The position numbers and the translations under genes are program-made. The notes under the pieces were generated by a model. The model was not told the origin of the DNA and ran no database searches. It saw only the letters and a list, made by a program, of their open reading frames with translations. From Bacillota bacterium (GTDB taxonomy: Bacteria > Bacillota > Clostridia > Peptostreptococcales > Thermotaleaceae), in contig JAMNXX010000261.1 of assembly GCA_023623095.1 (NCBI GenBank), forward strand, positions 1-12,999: 12,999 bases of DNA. Reading direction: 5' to 3'. Positions 1 to 6,217 of the stretch are shown here, piece by piece. Position 1 is the first letter of the stretch, and the number at the start of each line of letters is the position of its first letter.

Positions 1-1180
1 AGCGATCATCCCCGCAGCGATTTTAGCCGGAGAACGGTGCGTCATAGAAAATTTGCCTGATATTAAGGATGTACATATATTAGGAGAAATATTGCAGCAA
101 TTGGGAGCAGAAGTATCTTTTGATTCTGCCAAGGGAGCCATGGAGATCGACAGCAGTATGCTGGAAGATTGTGTTGTTCCCTATGAGATGGCAGGAAAGT
201 TAAGGGCTTCCTATTATTTCCTGGGGGCAGCGATAGGCAGGTTTGGGAAAGCCCGCGTTGCTTATCCGGGAGGCTGCGATATTGGGGCGAGACCAATTGA
301 TCAGCATATCAAAGGCTTCGAGGCATTGGGAGCTAAAGTAAAAATTGAGCACGGAATGATCTCGGTAGAGGCGCAGGAACTGGTAGGGGCAAAGATTTAC
401 TTAGATGTGGTCAGCGTAGGAGCGACCATTAATATTATGATGGCCGCCTGCAGGGCAAAAGGGACGACCATTATTCAGAATGCCGCAAAAGAGCCTCATA
501 TTGTGGATACTGCTAATTTTTTGAACTTTATGGGGGCAGATATCCGAGGAGCGGGAACTGATATTATCAAAATTCGGGGAGTCGACCGCCTAAAAGGCTG
601 CACTTATAGCATTATCCCCGATCAGATCGAAGCAGGGACATTCATGATCTTTACTGCTGCTGCCGGCGGAGATGTGCGCATCAACAACATTATTCCAAAG
701 CATTTGGAGTCTGTGATTGCCAAATTGGAAGAAATCGGAGTAAAAATAGAAGAAAATGAAGATTCATTGCGCGTTGTGCGAGACGGTCCTTTAAATGCTG
801 CTCACATCAAGACACTTGTATATCCGGGATTTCCTACAGACCTGCAGCAGCCGATTTCTGCACTGCTCACGCAGGCTCGAGGAACAAGCATTATTACGGA
901 AACCATTTATGAAGGCCGGTTCAAGCATGTAGATGAATTGAAACGGATGGGAGCGCAGATCCAGACAGAGGGAAATGTGGCTATCATCCGAGGGGTAGAG
1001 CGCTTATCCGGAGCACCTGTTTTTGCAACGGACCTAAGGGCAGGCGCAGCATTAATCGTTGCGGGATTGATGGCAGAAGGAATTACAGAGATAGGAAATA
1101 TCCACTATATTGAACGGGGATATGAAAATATCGAAACAAAACTTCGCAGTTTGGGCGCAAAAATAAAAAGAAAAAAATAG
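1..1180 (+). CDS. murA: UDP-N-acetylglucosamine 1-carboxyvinyltransferase (MurA), 5' end missing
   Basis: MurA transfers enolpyruvate from PEP to UDP-GlcNAc, the first committed cytoplasmic step of peptidoglycan synthesis. The frame is open from base 2, and the first residues ([20 protein letters not shown]) match the N-terminal region of the family, so the true start lies outside the window; the TTG at 53 is internal. About 390 residues of a usual ~420 are present. Visible family motifs are the active-site loop [10 protein letters not shown] (catalytic Cys codon 275-277), GFPTDLQQP (aspartate equivalent to Asp305 of E. coli MurA), [15 protein letters not shown], and [17 protein letters not shown] with the conserved Arg. 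Cys rather than Asp in the loop predicts fosfomycin sensitivity of the enzyme (family knowledge). I cannot tell whether this is the sole MurA or the second paralogue found in many Firmicutes. It ends in TAG directly before a terminator. Confidence 0.97.
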   Translation, partial: AIIPAAILAGERCVIENLPDIKDVHILGEILQQLGAEVSFDSAKGAMEIDSSMLEDCVVPYEMAGKLRASYYFLGAAIGRFGKARVAYPGGCDIGARPIDQHIKGFEALGAKVKIEHGMISVEAQELVGAKIYLDVVSVGATINIMMAACRAKGTTIIQNAAKEPHIVDTANFLNFMGADIRGAGTDIIKIRGVDRLKGCTYSIIPDQIEAGTFMIFTAAAGGDVRINNIIPKHLESVIAKLEEIGVKIEENEDSLRVVRDGPLNAAHIKTLVYPGFPTDLQQPISALLTQARGTSIITETIYEGRFKHVDELKRMGAQIQTEGNVAIIRGVERLSGAPVFATDLRAGAALIVAGLMAEGITEIGNIHYIERGYENIETKLRSLGAKIKRKK

Positions 1181-1183
1181 CGC

Positions 1184-1213
1184 AGGCAGGTACGTAATCT
1201 ACCTGCCTTTTCT
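1184..1213 (+). terminator. Rho-independent terminator of murA
   Basis: A perfect 9-bp stem, AGGCAGGTA (1184-1192) with TACCTGCCT (1200-1208), encloses a 7-nt loop and runs into TTTT CT. It starts 4 nt after the murA stop. An A-run lies on the 5' side (1171-1177), but no convergent gene needs it. It separates murA transcription from the walJ-htrA run. Confidence 0.85.
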
Positions 1214-1236
1214 ATATAAAAAAAATAAGATATAAT
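1208..1236 (+). promoter_or_regulatory. Possible promoter of the walJ-htrA run
   Basis: A consensus -10 hexamer TATAAT lies at 1231-1236, between the murA terminator and walJ. With a 17-nt spacer the -35 position (1208-1213, TTTTCT) is poor, so the assignment rests on the -10 box and on the need for a start site after the terminator. The region is very AT-rich, so a chance TATAAT is possible. Confidence 0.35.
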
Positions 1237-1294
1237 AATTATTATTGGGTTTATTTCAATAAAATGAGACAGCACCGGAAATTGGAGGACGGAT

Positions 1295-2101
1295 ATGGGA
1301 CTAAGGTTTTGTTCTTTAGCAAGCGGCAGCAGTGGAAATTGTCATTTTATCGCAAGCGAAGCGACAAGTCTGCTGATCGATGTTGGACTTTCTGGAAAAA
1401 GAGTAGAACAATCTCTGGAGAGGATAGGAGAAAGGATTCAAGATGTTCAGGGGATTTTAGTAACCCATGAACATCGGGATCACATTCACGGTGTGGGGAT
1501 ATTATCAAGAAGGTTCGATATTCCCATCTATGCCAACGCCCATACTTGGGCTGTGATGGAGAATTATATTGGAGATGTCCGTGAAAAAAATATAATGGTT
1601 TTTGATACGGGAAAAGAATTTTGCATCAAAGATATCCAAATCAAGCCCTATTCGATTTCTCACGATGCGGCAGATCCAGTTGCCTTTTCATTTTATCATG
1701 ACGACGGCAAAATAAGCATCACAACGGATTTGGGTTGTGTCACAGACAAAATCAAAAAAGAAATAAAAGACTCAAATCTGCTCATGATCGAATCGAACCA
1801 TGATGTGGAGATGCTGAAAATGGGCAGATACCCTTATTATTTGAAAAAAAGAATTTTAGGAGACAAAGGGCATTTATCCAATGAAGCAGCGGGAAAACTG
1901 ATTGTGGATATGATGCAGGAATCTGCCCCTCCGGAGATGGTTTTATTGGGACATTTGAGCCAAGAAAATAATTTCCCCGAACTGGCTTATGAGACAGTAA
2001 AGGAAATATTGGTATCGAACAAAATTCAAGTAGGTACAGACATTTGTATTGACTTGACGTATCGAGACAAAGAAAGCAAGATATACTACATCGAGAAATA
2101 A
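1295..2101 (+). CDS. walJ: WalJ/YycJ-type metallo-beta-lactamase-fold hydrolase
   Basis: This 268-residue protein is a metallo-beta-lactamase-fold hydrolase of the YycJ (WalJ) group. The motif THEHRDHIHG gives metal ligands His58, His60, Asp62 and His63. Further likely ligands are His123 (SISHD), Asp145 (TTDLG) and His220 (LLGHLSQ). The N-terminal CSLASGSSGNC and the KGHLSNEAA segment are typical of YycJ. There is no signal peptide or membrane segment, so it should be cytoplasmic. In Bacilli the gene sits in the walRK operon and mutants show cell wall and chromosome-maintenance phenotypes; the substrate is not firmly known, and a DNA exonuclease role has been proposed. GGAGG at 1284-1288 supports the ATG at 1295. 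The gene is followed 18 nt later by htrA and is probably cotranscribed with it. Confidence 0.93.
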   Translation: MGLRFCSLASGSSGNCHFIASEATSLLIDVGLSGKRVEQSLERIGERIQDVQGILVTHEHRDHIHGVGILSRRFDIPIYANAHTWAVMENYIGDVREKNIMVFDTGKEFCIKDIQIKPYSISHDAADPVAFSFYHDDGKISITTDLGCVTDKIKKEIKDSNLLMIESNHDVEMLKMGRYPYYLKKRILGDKGHLSNEAAGKLIVDMMQESAPPEMVLLGHLSQENNFPELAYETVKEILVSNKIQVGTDICIDLTYRDKESKIYYIEK

Positions 2102-2119
2102 TTTTGGGGGAGGAATATC

Positions 2120-3283
2120 ATGAATTTTTATTATGATAACCAAAATGGAAGATATCATTTCCAACGAAGAAGGACTCCTTCTTGGTTTACGCTTATTGCT
2201 GCTGTGTTGGTAGCTGCAATTATCGGCGGAGTGATCGGTGTATATCTTGGACCTTATCTGCTGGGCAAGTCTGTCCCTTATATTACAGACAAATCCGGAG
2301 ATCCCGTTCAACCCCAAAACATTGAGATTCTTGCGGAAACAGAAGATCTTAAAGTGATACCGACGGTGGCCAAGAAGGCGATGCCTTCCGTAGTCGGAAT
2401 TACCACTGTTACGGAACAAAGAGATTTCTTCTTTGGGATCAGGCGCGGAGAAGGAGTGGGGACAGGCGTTATCGTGGATGACAGTGGATATATATTGACC
2501 AATTCTCACGTGGTCAATGATGGTCGGGCAGCAGAGGTAAAAGTTTTGCTTTATGATGGAAATACATTAAGGGCAGATGTATTGTGGAATGATTCCCTTT
2601 TGGATCTGGCTGTTTTGAAAGTCAATGCAAAAAATTTGCCCGTAGCCTCCCTTGGAAATTCAGACGAAATGGAAGTAGGGGATCTGGCCATTGCGATCGG
2701 AAATCCATTGGGATTGGCTTTTGAGCGTACCGTAACATCTGGAATTATCAGCGGATTGGATAGAAGCGTTCCTGTAGGAGAATTTGAGAGCATTGAGGGA
2801 TTGATCCAAACCGATGCGTCCATAAACCCCGGCAATAGCGGCGGACCTTTGCTGAATGCGAAAGGAGAAGTTATCGGAATTAATACGGCAAAAATCCAGA
2901 CAGGGGAAGGATTGGGTTTTGCGATTCCTATCAATACAGCAAAGCCGATTGTGGATGAGTTTATAGAAAAGGGCGAGTTCACGAAAGTATATTTAGGCAT
3001 TCAAGGAGTTAGCACAGCACAGTATGTTCAAGCATATGGAGATGATCTGGGAACAACAGAAGGGGTACTGGCGATTCGTGTATCTCCCAATTCTCCGGCA
3101 GATAAAGCTGGGATGCAAGATGGAGATGTGATTCTTGCGGTAGATGGAAAGAAAGTAGATACCATGCGTCAACTGAGCCGACAACTTTATGAATATCGGC
3201 CGGGAGATGAAGCAGAGTTGGAAATCATGAGAAGAGGCCAAAAAATGAAAATAAGGGTTGTATTTGAAGCAGCGCAAAGCTAA
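2120..3283 (+). CDS. htrA: HtrA/DegP-family membrane-anchored serine protease with PDZ domain
   Basis: This 387-residue protein has a short basic cytoplasmic tail, one membrane segment at about residues 22-48, a trypsin-like domain at about 80-275 and a PDZ domain at about 290-385. The catalytic triad is visible as His130 (TNSHVV), Asp162 (LLDLAVL) and Ser240 (NPGNSGGP). The protease domain should face outside the membrane, where HtrA proteins degrade or refold damaged exported proteins. GGGGGAGG ends 7 nt before the ATG. It follows walJ by 18 nt and precedes a DUF454 gene and rlmH, matching the yycJ-htrA-rlmH order known in Firmicutes. The single PDZ domain and single N-terminal anchor are normal for Gram-positive HtrA. 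No oddities are seen. Confidence 0.95.
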   Translation: MNFYYDNQNGRYHFQRRRTPSWFTLIAAVLVAAIIGGVIGVYLGPYLLGKSVPYITDKSGDPVQPQNIEILAETEDLKVIPTVAKKAMPSVVGITTVTEQRDFFFGIRRGEGVGTGVIVDDSGYILTNSHVVNDGRAAEVKVLLYDGNTLRADVLWNDSLLDLAVLKVNAKNLPVASLGNSDEMEVGDLAIAIGNPLGLAFERTVTSGIISGLDRSVPVGEFESIEGLIQTDASINPGNSGGPLLNAKGEVIGINTAKIQTGEGLGFAIPINTAKPIVDEFIEKGEFTKVYLGIQGVSTAQYVQAYGDDLGTTEGVLAIRVSPNSPADKAGMQDGDVILAVDGKKVDTMRQLSRQLYEYRPGDEAELEIMRRGQKMKIRVVFEAAQS

Positions 3284-3310
3284 ATTTGGAAATAAGATAA
3301 GGGATAAATG

Positions 3311-3343
3311 GTGCCTAAGCATGTGTTCAACATGCCTAGGCAT
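3311..3343 (+). other. Imperfect 14-bp hairpin after htrA
   Basis: The arms 3311-3324 and 3330-3343 pair over 14 positions, with one A-C mismatch (3318/3336) and one G-T wobble at the base. The loop is GTTCA. No T-run follows (ATCTATTT), so it is a weak terminator at best. It could be an attenuator, or an RNA processing or stability site, between htrA and the DUF454 gene. Confidence 0.5.
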
Positions 3344-3392
3344 ATCTATTTATGGCATCGTAAATTTATCATCAAAAGAAAAGAGGATAAAG

Positions 3393-3791
3393 TTGAGACC
3401 GTATCGCTTTCTTTTTATGATATTCGGCATGATTTCAATGTTTATCGGGCTAATCGGCATTGTGGTTCCAGTGCTGCCGACAACGCCATTTATCTTATTG
3501 GCATCCGCCTGTTTTGTAAAAAGTTCGGAAAAACTCGATCGATGGTTTAAAAGAACAAAAATATATAAGAACTATGCAGAAGATTTCATCAAAGAAAGAT
3601 CAATGACTCTCAAAAGAAAGATCAAGATCTTATTCATATCTAGCTTGATGTTGGCATTTCCGTTAATGAAGCTGGATAACATTTATATAAGATTCTGTAT
3701 TGTATTGATCATCATCTTTAAATATTATTATTTCTTTTTTAGGATAAAAACAAAAAAAGAAGAAAATAAATTAAGAAAGGAAAAAATATGA
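3393..3791 (+). CDS. DUF454 (YbaN-family) small inner-membrane protein
   Basis: This predicted 132-residue protein has the DUF454 signature: an N-terminal membrane hairpin (PYRFLFMIFGMISMFIGLIG, then VVPVLPTTPFILLASACF), a short segment SEKLDRWFKRTKIYKNYAEDF, and a second hydrophobic pair near the C-terminus with a Lys-rich tail. The glycine/proline-rich VLPTTPF turn and the F-x-x-S-x-x-L-x-x-W pattern are the family hallmarks; E. coli YbaN is of similar size. Function is unknown. I chose TTG at 3393 because AGAGGA (3382-3387) lies 5 nt upstream and the protein then begins at the first conserved membrane segment. The in-frame ATG at 3258 lies inside htrA and would add non-family sequence encoded across the hairpin. 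The stop overlaps the rlmH start (ATGA, 3788-3791), which suggests translational coupling. Confidence 0.85.
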   Translation: MRPYRFLFMIFGMISMFIGLIGIVVPVLPTTPFILLASACFVKSSEKLDRWFKRTKIYKNYAEDFIKERSMTLKRKIKILFISSLMLAFPLMKLDNIYIRFCIVLIIIFKYYYFFFRIKTKKEENKLRKEKI

Positions 3792-4267
3792 ATATTACGG
3801 TTATCGCTGTAGGAAAGATAAAAGAAAAGTATATACAAGAGGGAATAAAGGAATTTACGAAGAGATTATCTAGATATTGTACTTTAGATATTATAGAAAT
3901 TGATGATGAAAAGGCCCCGGAAAATTTATCTCAAAGGGAAAAGGAAATCGTAAAAGAAAAGGAGGGAAATCGGATCCTCTCCAAGATTCCCCAAAATTCC
4001 TTTATTATTTCCCTGGAAATAAGGGGGGAGCAATTATCCTCCGAAGAATTGTCGAAAAAGATAGAGAAATTAATGATCGGTGGTACAAATCATATTACCT
4101 TCATTATAGGCGGCTCACTGGGATTATCAGATGATGTACTAAATAGGAGCGATTACAAACTATCTTTTTCCAAAGTAACGTTTCCTCATCAGTTAATGAG
4201 GCTTATCTTGCTTGAGCAAATCTACCGAAGCTGGAAGATCATGAAAGCAGAGCCGTATCATAAGTAG
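3788..4267 (+). CDS. rlmH: 23S rRNA (pseudouridine-1915-N3) methyltransferase RlmH
   Basis: RlmH is a SPOUT-class, knot-forming dimeric methyltransferase that uses SAM to methylate N3 of pseudouridine 1915 in helix 69 of 23S rRNA. The 159-residue product is full length and matches throughout: MNITVIAVGKIKEKY at the start, the SAM-site segment FIIGGSLGLSDDV, and the C-terminal SFSKVTFPHQLMRLILLEQ, ending in EPYHK. The family ends in this YHK tail, so the C-terminus is intact. AGAAAGGA lies upstream at about 3774-3781, and the ATG overlaps the previous stop by 4 nt. The usual rlmH place downstream of walJ/htrA is kept. The accessory toxin-antitoxin patch begins within 10 nt of its TAG stop, and I see no clear terminator directly after it. 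Confidence 0.97.
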   Translation: MNITVIAVGKIKEKYIQEGIKEFTKRLSRYCTLDIIEIDDEKAPENLSQREKEIVKEKEGNRILSKIPQNSFIISLEIRGEQLSSEELSKKIEKLMIGGTNHITFIIGGSLGLSDDVLNRSDYKLSFSKVTFPHQLMRLILLEQIYRSWKIMKAEPYHK

Positions 4268-4273
4268 TCGCAA

Positions 4274-4284
4274 AAAATTTGGGA
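4274..4284 (+). repeat. Left copy of 11-bp direct repeat flanking the toxin-antitoxin patch
   Basis: AAAATTTGGGA occurs here, 7 nt after the rlmH stop, and again exactly at 5177-5187 after the doc terminator. After each copy the sequences stay loosely alike, with ATAAATCTGTG at 4291-4301 and ATAAATTTTGTG at 5202-5213. The stretch 4285-4457 that follows has no gene that I can support. The segment GAGTGTAAATAAATCTGTG (4283-4301) resembles, from memory, the terminal repeats of IS256-type insertion sequences in Clostridia, but no transposase remnant is present. Confidence 0.5.
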
Positions 4285-4457
4285 GTGTAAATAAATCTGT
4301 GCTGAACTACCCATTTCAATATTTGGGAACCCGCAAGGTAAGTGTGCCAACTCGAGTAGTCATTTATTAATGTTTGGTATATATTGCAATTTGTAATATA
4401 TCCTTATTTTTATTTTTCCTTAGAAATATTAAAATGCTAGATTCTTATTTACAATAA

Positions 4458-4492
4458 TTTAGGTTGAATTTATCCTAAACGGAGAATATAAT
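4458..4492 (+). promoter_or_regulatory. phd-doc promoter with overlapping inverted-repeat operator
   Basis: The -35 box TTGAAT (4464-4469) and -10 box TATAAT (4487-4492) are separated by 17 nt. A perfect inverted repeat, TTTAGG (4458-4463) and CCTAAA (4474-4479), straddles the -35 box. Phd/YefM-type antitoxins repress their own operons by binding such palindromes, and Doc modulates this; that this repeat is the operator is inference from its position. Confidence 0.65.
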
Positions 4493-4517
4493 ATAGTAAA
4501 GGGAAGGTGAAAATCTT

Positions 4518-4760
4518 ATGAAAGTTAATATAAATAATTTAGTCTCTATTTCAGAAGCGAATCAAAATTTTTCAAAGGTAGCTAGATTAGTAGATGAAAA
4601 CGGAGCTGCAATTATTTTAAAAAACAATGTACCTCGTTATGTATTAATAGAATACAGCCAATTCCAAAAAGAACAAATATCAGATGATGAAGAAGTAGAT
4701 AAAGTTGCTAAAAGAATATTATCGAAATATATGAAGGCTTTCGAGGAATTAGCTAAATGA
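4518..4760 (+). CDS. phd: Phd/YefM-family antitoxin
   Basis: This 80-residue protein is a type II antitoxin of the Phd/YefM fold. The N-terminal DNA-binding part is recognisable (NNLVSISEANQNFSKVARLV, then GAAIILKNNVPRYVLIEYSQF, about residues 6-50). The acidic, charged C-terminal tail (about 51-80) would wrap and neutralise the toxin. GGGAAGGTG (4500-4508) precedes the ATG by 9 nt. The stop overlaps the doc start by 4 nt (ATGA), the usual coupled arrangement. The gene is intact, although the toxin next to it carries a nonsense codon, so the antitoxin may now act only as a DNA-binding repressor or protect against related toxins elsewhere. It is AT-rich compared with murA, consistent with acquisition. 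Confidence 0.9.
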   Translation: MKVNINNLVSISEANQNFSKVARLVDENGAAIILKNNVPRYVLIEYSQFQKEQISDDEEVDKVAKRILSKYMKAFEELAK

Positions 4761-5131
4761 AAAGATTAACGAAAGTTCAGATATTAAAAATGCATAGCCT
4801 CCTTATTGAGGAGACAGGTGGTAGTGATGGTATTAGAGATGAAGGACTATTAGATTCTGCTTTAAATACACCCTTCTAGACTTTTGACGGGGAGGATATT
4901 TACAAGACTATTCAAGCTAAGGCAGCAAGATTATGTTTCTCACTTATTAACAATCATCCGTTTATAGATGGAAATAAGAGAATAGGAATATTGGCAATGT
5001 TAGTTTTTCTTGAAGTAAATGATATTAAGATTGTATGCACAGATGAAGAATTAATTGAACTAGGCTCAAGTTTAGCGGATGGCTCAATAAGTTTTGAAGA
5101 TTTATTAAATTGGATAATTGATCGCAGTTAA
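4757..5131 (+). pseudogene. doc: Doc-type Fic toxin interrupted by an in-frame TAG
   Basis: Reading from the ATG that overlaps the phd stop gives 40 residues ending LLDSALNTPF, then TAG (4877-4879), then 83 more residues in the same frame up to TAA. Ignoring the TAG, the 124-codon product is full length for the Doc (death-on-curing) family and carries the Fic-like motif HPFIDGNKRIG (His67 to Arg75) with Lys in place of Gly, as in Doc proteins, which phosphorylate EF-Tu. Related Doc proteins usually have Gln at the TAG position (N-x-P-F-Q-T-F), so a single CAG to TAG change explains the stop. No frameshift or deletion is present, so the event looks recent. The 40-residue product lacks the active site, and the next in-frame ATG is codon 81, after the motif. 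TAG is a normal stop here (murA, rlmH), which argues against recoding. Sequencing error remains possible. Confidence 0.9.
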
Positions 5132-5132
5132 T

Positions 5133-5173
5133 AAAAGGCTTGGCATAAAATGAATATACCAAGCTTTTTATTT
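5133..5173 (+). terminator. Rho-independent terminator after doc
   Basis: AAAAGGCTTGG (5133-5143) pairs with CCAAGCTTTTT (5159-5169) over 11 bp including one G-T wobble, with a 15-nt loop. The T-rich 3' arm runs on into ATTTTAC. It begins 2 nt after the doc stop and closes the toxin-antitoxin unit. Confidence 0.75.
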
Positions 5174-5176
5174 TAC

Positions 5177-5187
5177 AAAATTTGGGA
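5177..5187 (+). repeat. Right copy of 11-bp direct repeat flanking the toxin-antitoxin patch
   Basis: This is the exact second copy of AAAATTTGGGA (first at 4274-4284), placed just after the doc terminator. The two copies bracket about 890 bp that contain only the phd-doc unit and non-coding sequence. They could be a target duplication or a recombination footprint. An AT-rich 11-mer can also recur by chance. Confidence 0.5.
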
Positions 5188-5451
5188 TATTTATTAATCA
5201 GATAAATTTTGTGAGTAGAACGGATATGATAAACCATCCGGATATTTTTTTGACCGTTTCACATCAAATCCCACATCTCTGGATATTTTCCCATCATTTA
5301 TACTTTTTCAAAGGGCATTTCTCTGATACAATTAATTTGAGTCATTTTAGCATTCTCCCAGCTCCTCCCCTCCAAAGGAAGACCTTGAGAGGCTTATGTA
5401 TGAAATAATTCAGGCAAATAGCCTGCTTTCACATATATTTTACGATAGCAT
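5188..5451 (+). other. Non-coding stretch with no supportable gene
   Basis: I see no gene here on either strand; the open frames are short and lack a plausible ribosome site. Minor structures are a 5-bp stem CGGAT/ATCCG (5221-5225, 5236-5240) followed by a run of seven T, and a 5-bp hairpin CAGGC-AAATA-GCCTG (5411-5425). On the reverse strand a purine-rich GGAGGGGAGGAG lies at about 5358-5370 before an ATG that opens only a 3-codon frame. Decayed sequence is the simplest reading. Confidence 0.5.
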
Positions 5452-5485
5452 CTGACATTATCAAGCATGAATGTTATGATATAAT
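5452..5485 (+). promoter_or_regulatory. Promoter of the DedA-family gene
   Basis: CTGACA (5452-5457) and TATGAT (5475-5480) are 17 nt apart, each one base off consensus. An overlapping perfect TATAAT (5480-5485) with TTATCA (5458-5463) at a 16-nt spacer is an alternative. Both would start transcription about 40 nt upstream of the gene. Confidence 0.6.
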
Positions 5486-5530
5486 TTGGCTTGTCATTAC
5501 TCATTTGAAAGAGCGGAGGTATTATATGCA

Positions 5531-6151
5531 ATGGAGGACCTCATATTAGATATTATAAATGAGTTTGGATATATTGGTATTTTCTTATTGATAACGATTG
5601 AGAATATCTTTCCGCCGATCCCATCTGAGGTGATTTTAACTTTTGGGGGATTCTTGACAACATTTAGCAGGATGAATATGTGGAAAGTTTCTATATCTGC
5701 TACAATGGGTTCAGTGTTAGGGGCCATTTTATTATACAGTGTGGGTAGAGTTTTGAGCATTGGACGCATCTATAGTTTTGTTGACAGCAAGATTGGCAGA
5801 AAACTGCATTTAAGAAAAGAAGATATTAAAAGAGCAGGCAAATGGTTCAATCAGTATGGAAATAAAGCGGTGTTTATTTGCAGATTTGTTCCAATCGTAC
5901 GCAGCCTAATATCCATACCGGCAGGAATATCAAAAATGAAAATGAGCATTTTCTTATCTTTGACAACAATTGCTTCCTTTATATGGAATATCGTGCTCAT
6001 ATATTTAGGAAGAGTAGCAGGAAAATCATGGCATAATATTGTGGATTATATCGATTTCTATACAAGCATTGTGATCATCGTTTTTTTATCAATTGCTATT
6101 ATCTTTGGAGCGGTTTTTATAAAGAGGAGGTTTATTAAGAACAAATATTAA
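5531..6151 (+). CDS. DedA-family integral membrane protein
   Basis: This 206-residue protein belongs to the DedA/SNARE-associated (VTT domain) family. Family motifs are E-N-x-F-P-P-I-P-S-E (residues 24-33), the amphipathic and glycine-rich segment GSVLGAILLYSVGR (60-73), and G-N-x-x-x-x-x-x-R-F-V-P-x-x-R (110-124) followed by IPAG. There are hydrophobic segments near 10-26, 50-72, 137-165 and 178-200, and a basic C-terminal tail. Some DedA proteins of Firmicutes and Gram-negatives recycle undecaprenyl phosphate across the membrane, and others affect proton motive force or lipid balance; which applies here is not visible. ATG at 5531 is the first in-frame ATG and lies 11 nt after GCGGAGG (5513-5519). 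Another ATG at 5526 is better spaced but out of frame and stops after a few codons, so initiation may be somewhat inefficient. Confidence 0.92.
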   Translation: MEDLILDIINEFGYIGIFLLITIENIFPPIPSEVILTFGGFLTTFSRMNMWKVSISATMGSVLGAILLYSVGRVLSIGRIYSFVDSKIGRKLHLRKEDIKRAGKWFNQYGNKAVFICRFVPIVRSLISIPAGISKMKMSIFLSLTTIASFIWNIVLIYLGRVAGKSWHNIVDYIDFYTSIVIIVFLSIAIIFGAVFIKRRFIKNKY

Positions 6152-6217
6152 AAAGAATATATATCGTTTTTAGTCGATTTTCCCAATACCGAATCAGAAA
6201 GGTGAGGACGAGAAGAT

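Noticed and set aside
1264..1470. 68-codon frame overlapping the start of walJ
   Set aside because: It is a shadow frame of walJ with no family match; the WalJ frame has the ribosome site and metal motifs.
3258..3791. DUF454 protein of 177 residues from ATG 3258
   Set aside because: The start lies within htrA, the added segment is encoded across a hairpin and is not family-like. TTG 3393 with AGAGGA fits the family start.
4877..4879. Recoding of TAG (pyrrolysine or suppressor) in doc
   Set aside because: TAG ends murA and rlmH in the same window, and the position matches a usual Gln codon one base away, so a simple nonsense mutation is enough.
4889..4900. Internal restart of Doc at ATT after GGGGAGG
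   Set aside because: The spacing between the purine run and ATT is only 2 nt, and ATT is a rare start, so restart is unlikely.
5211..5408. 65-codon frame in the gap before the DedA gene
   Set aside because: Composition does not look like protein, there is no ribosome site, and no family resemblance.
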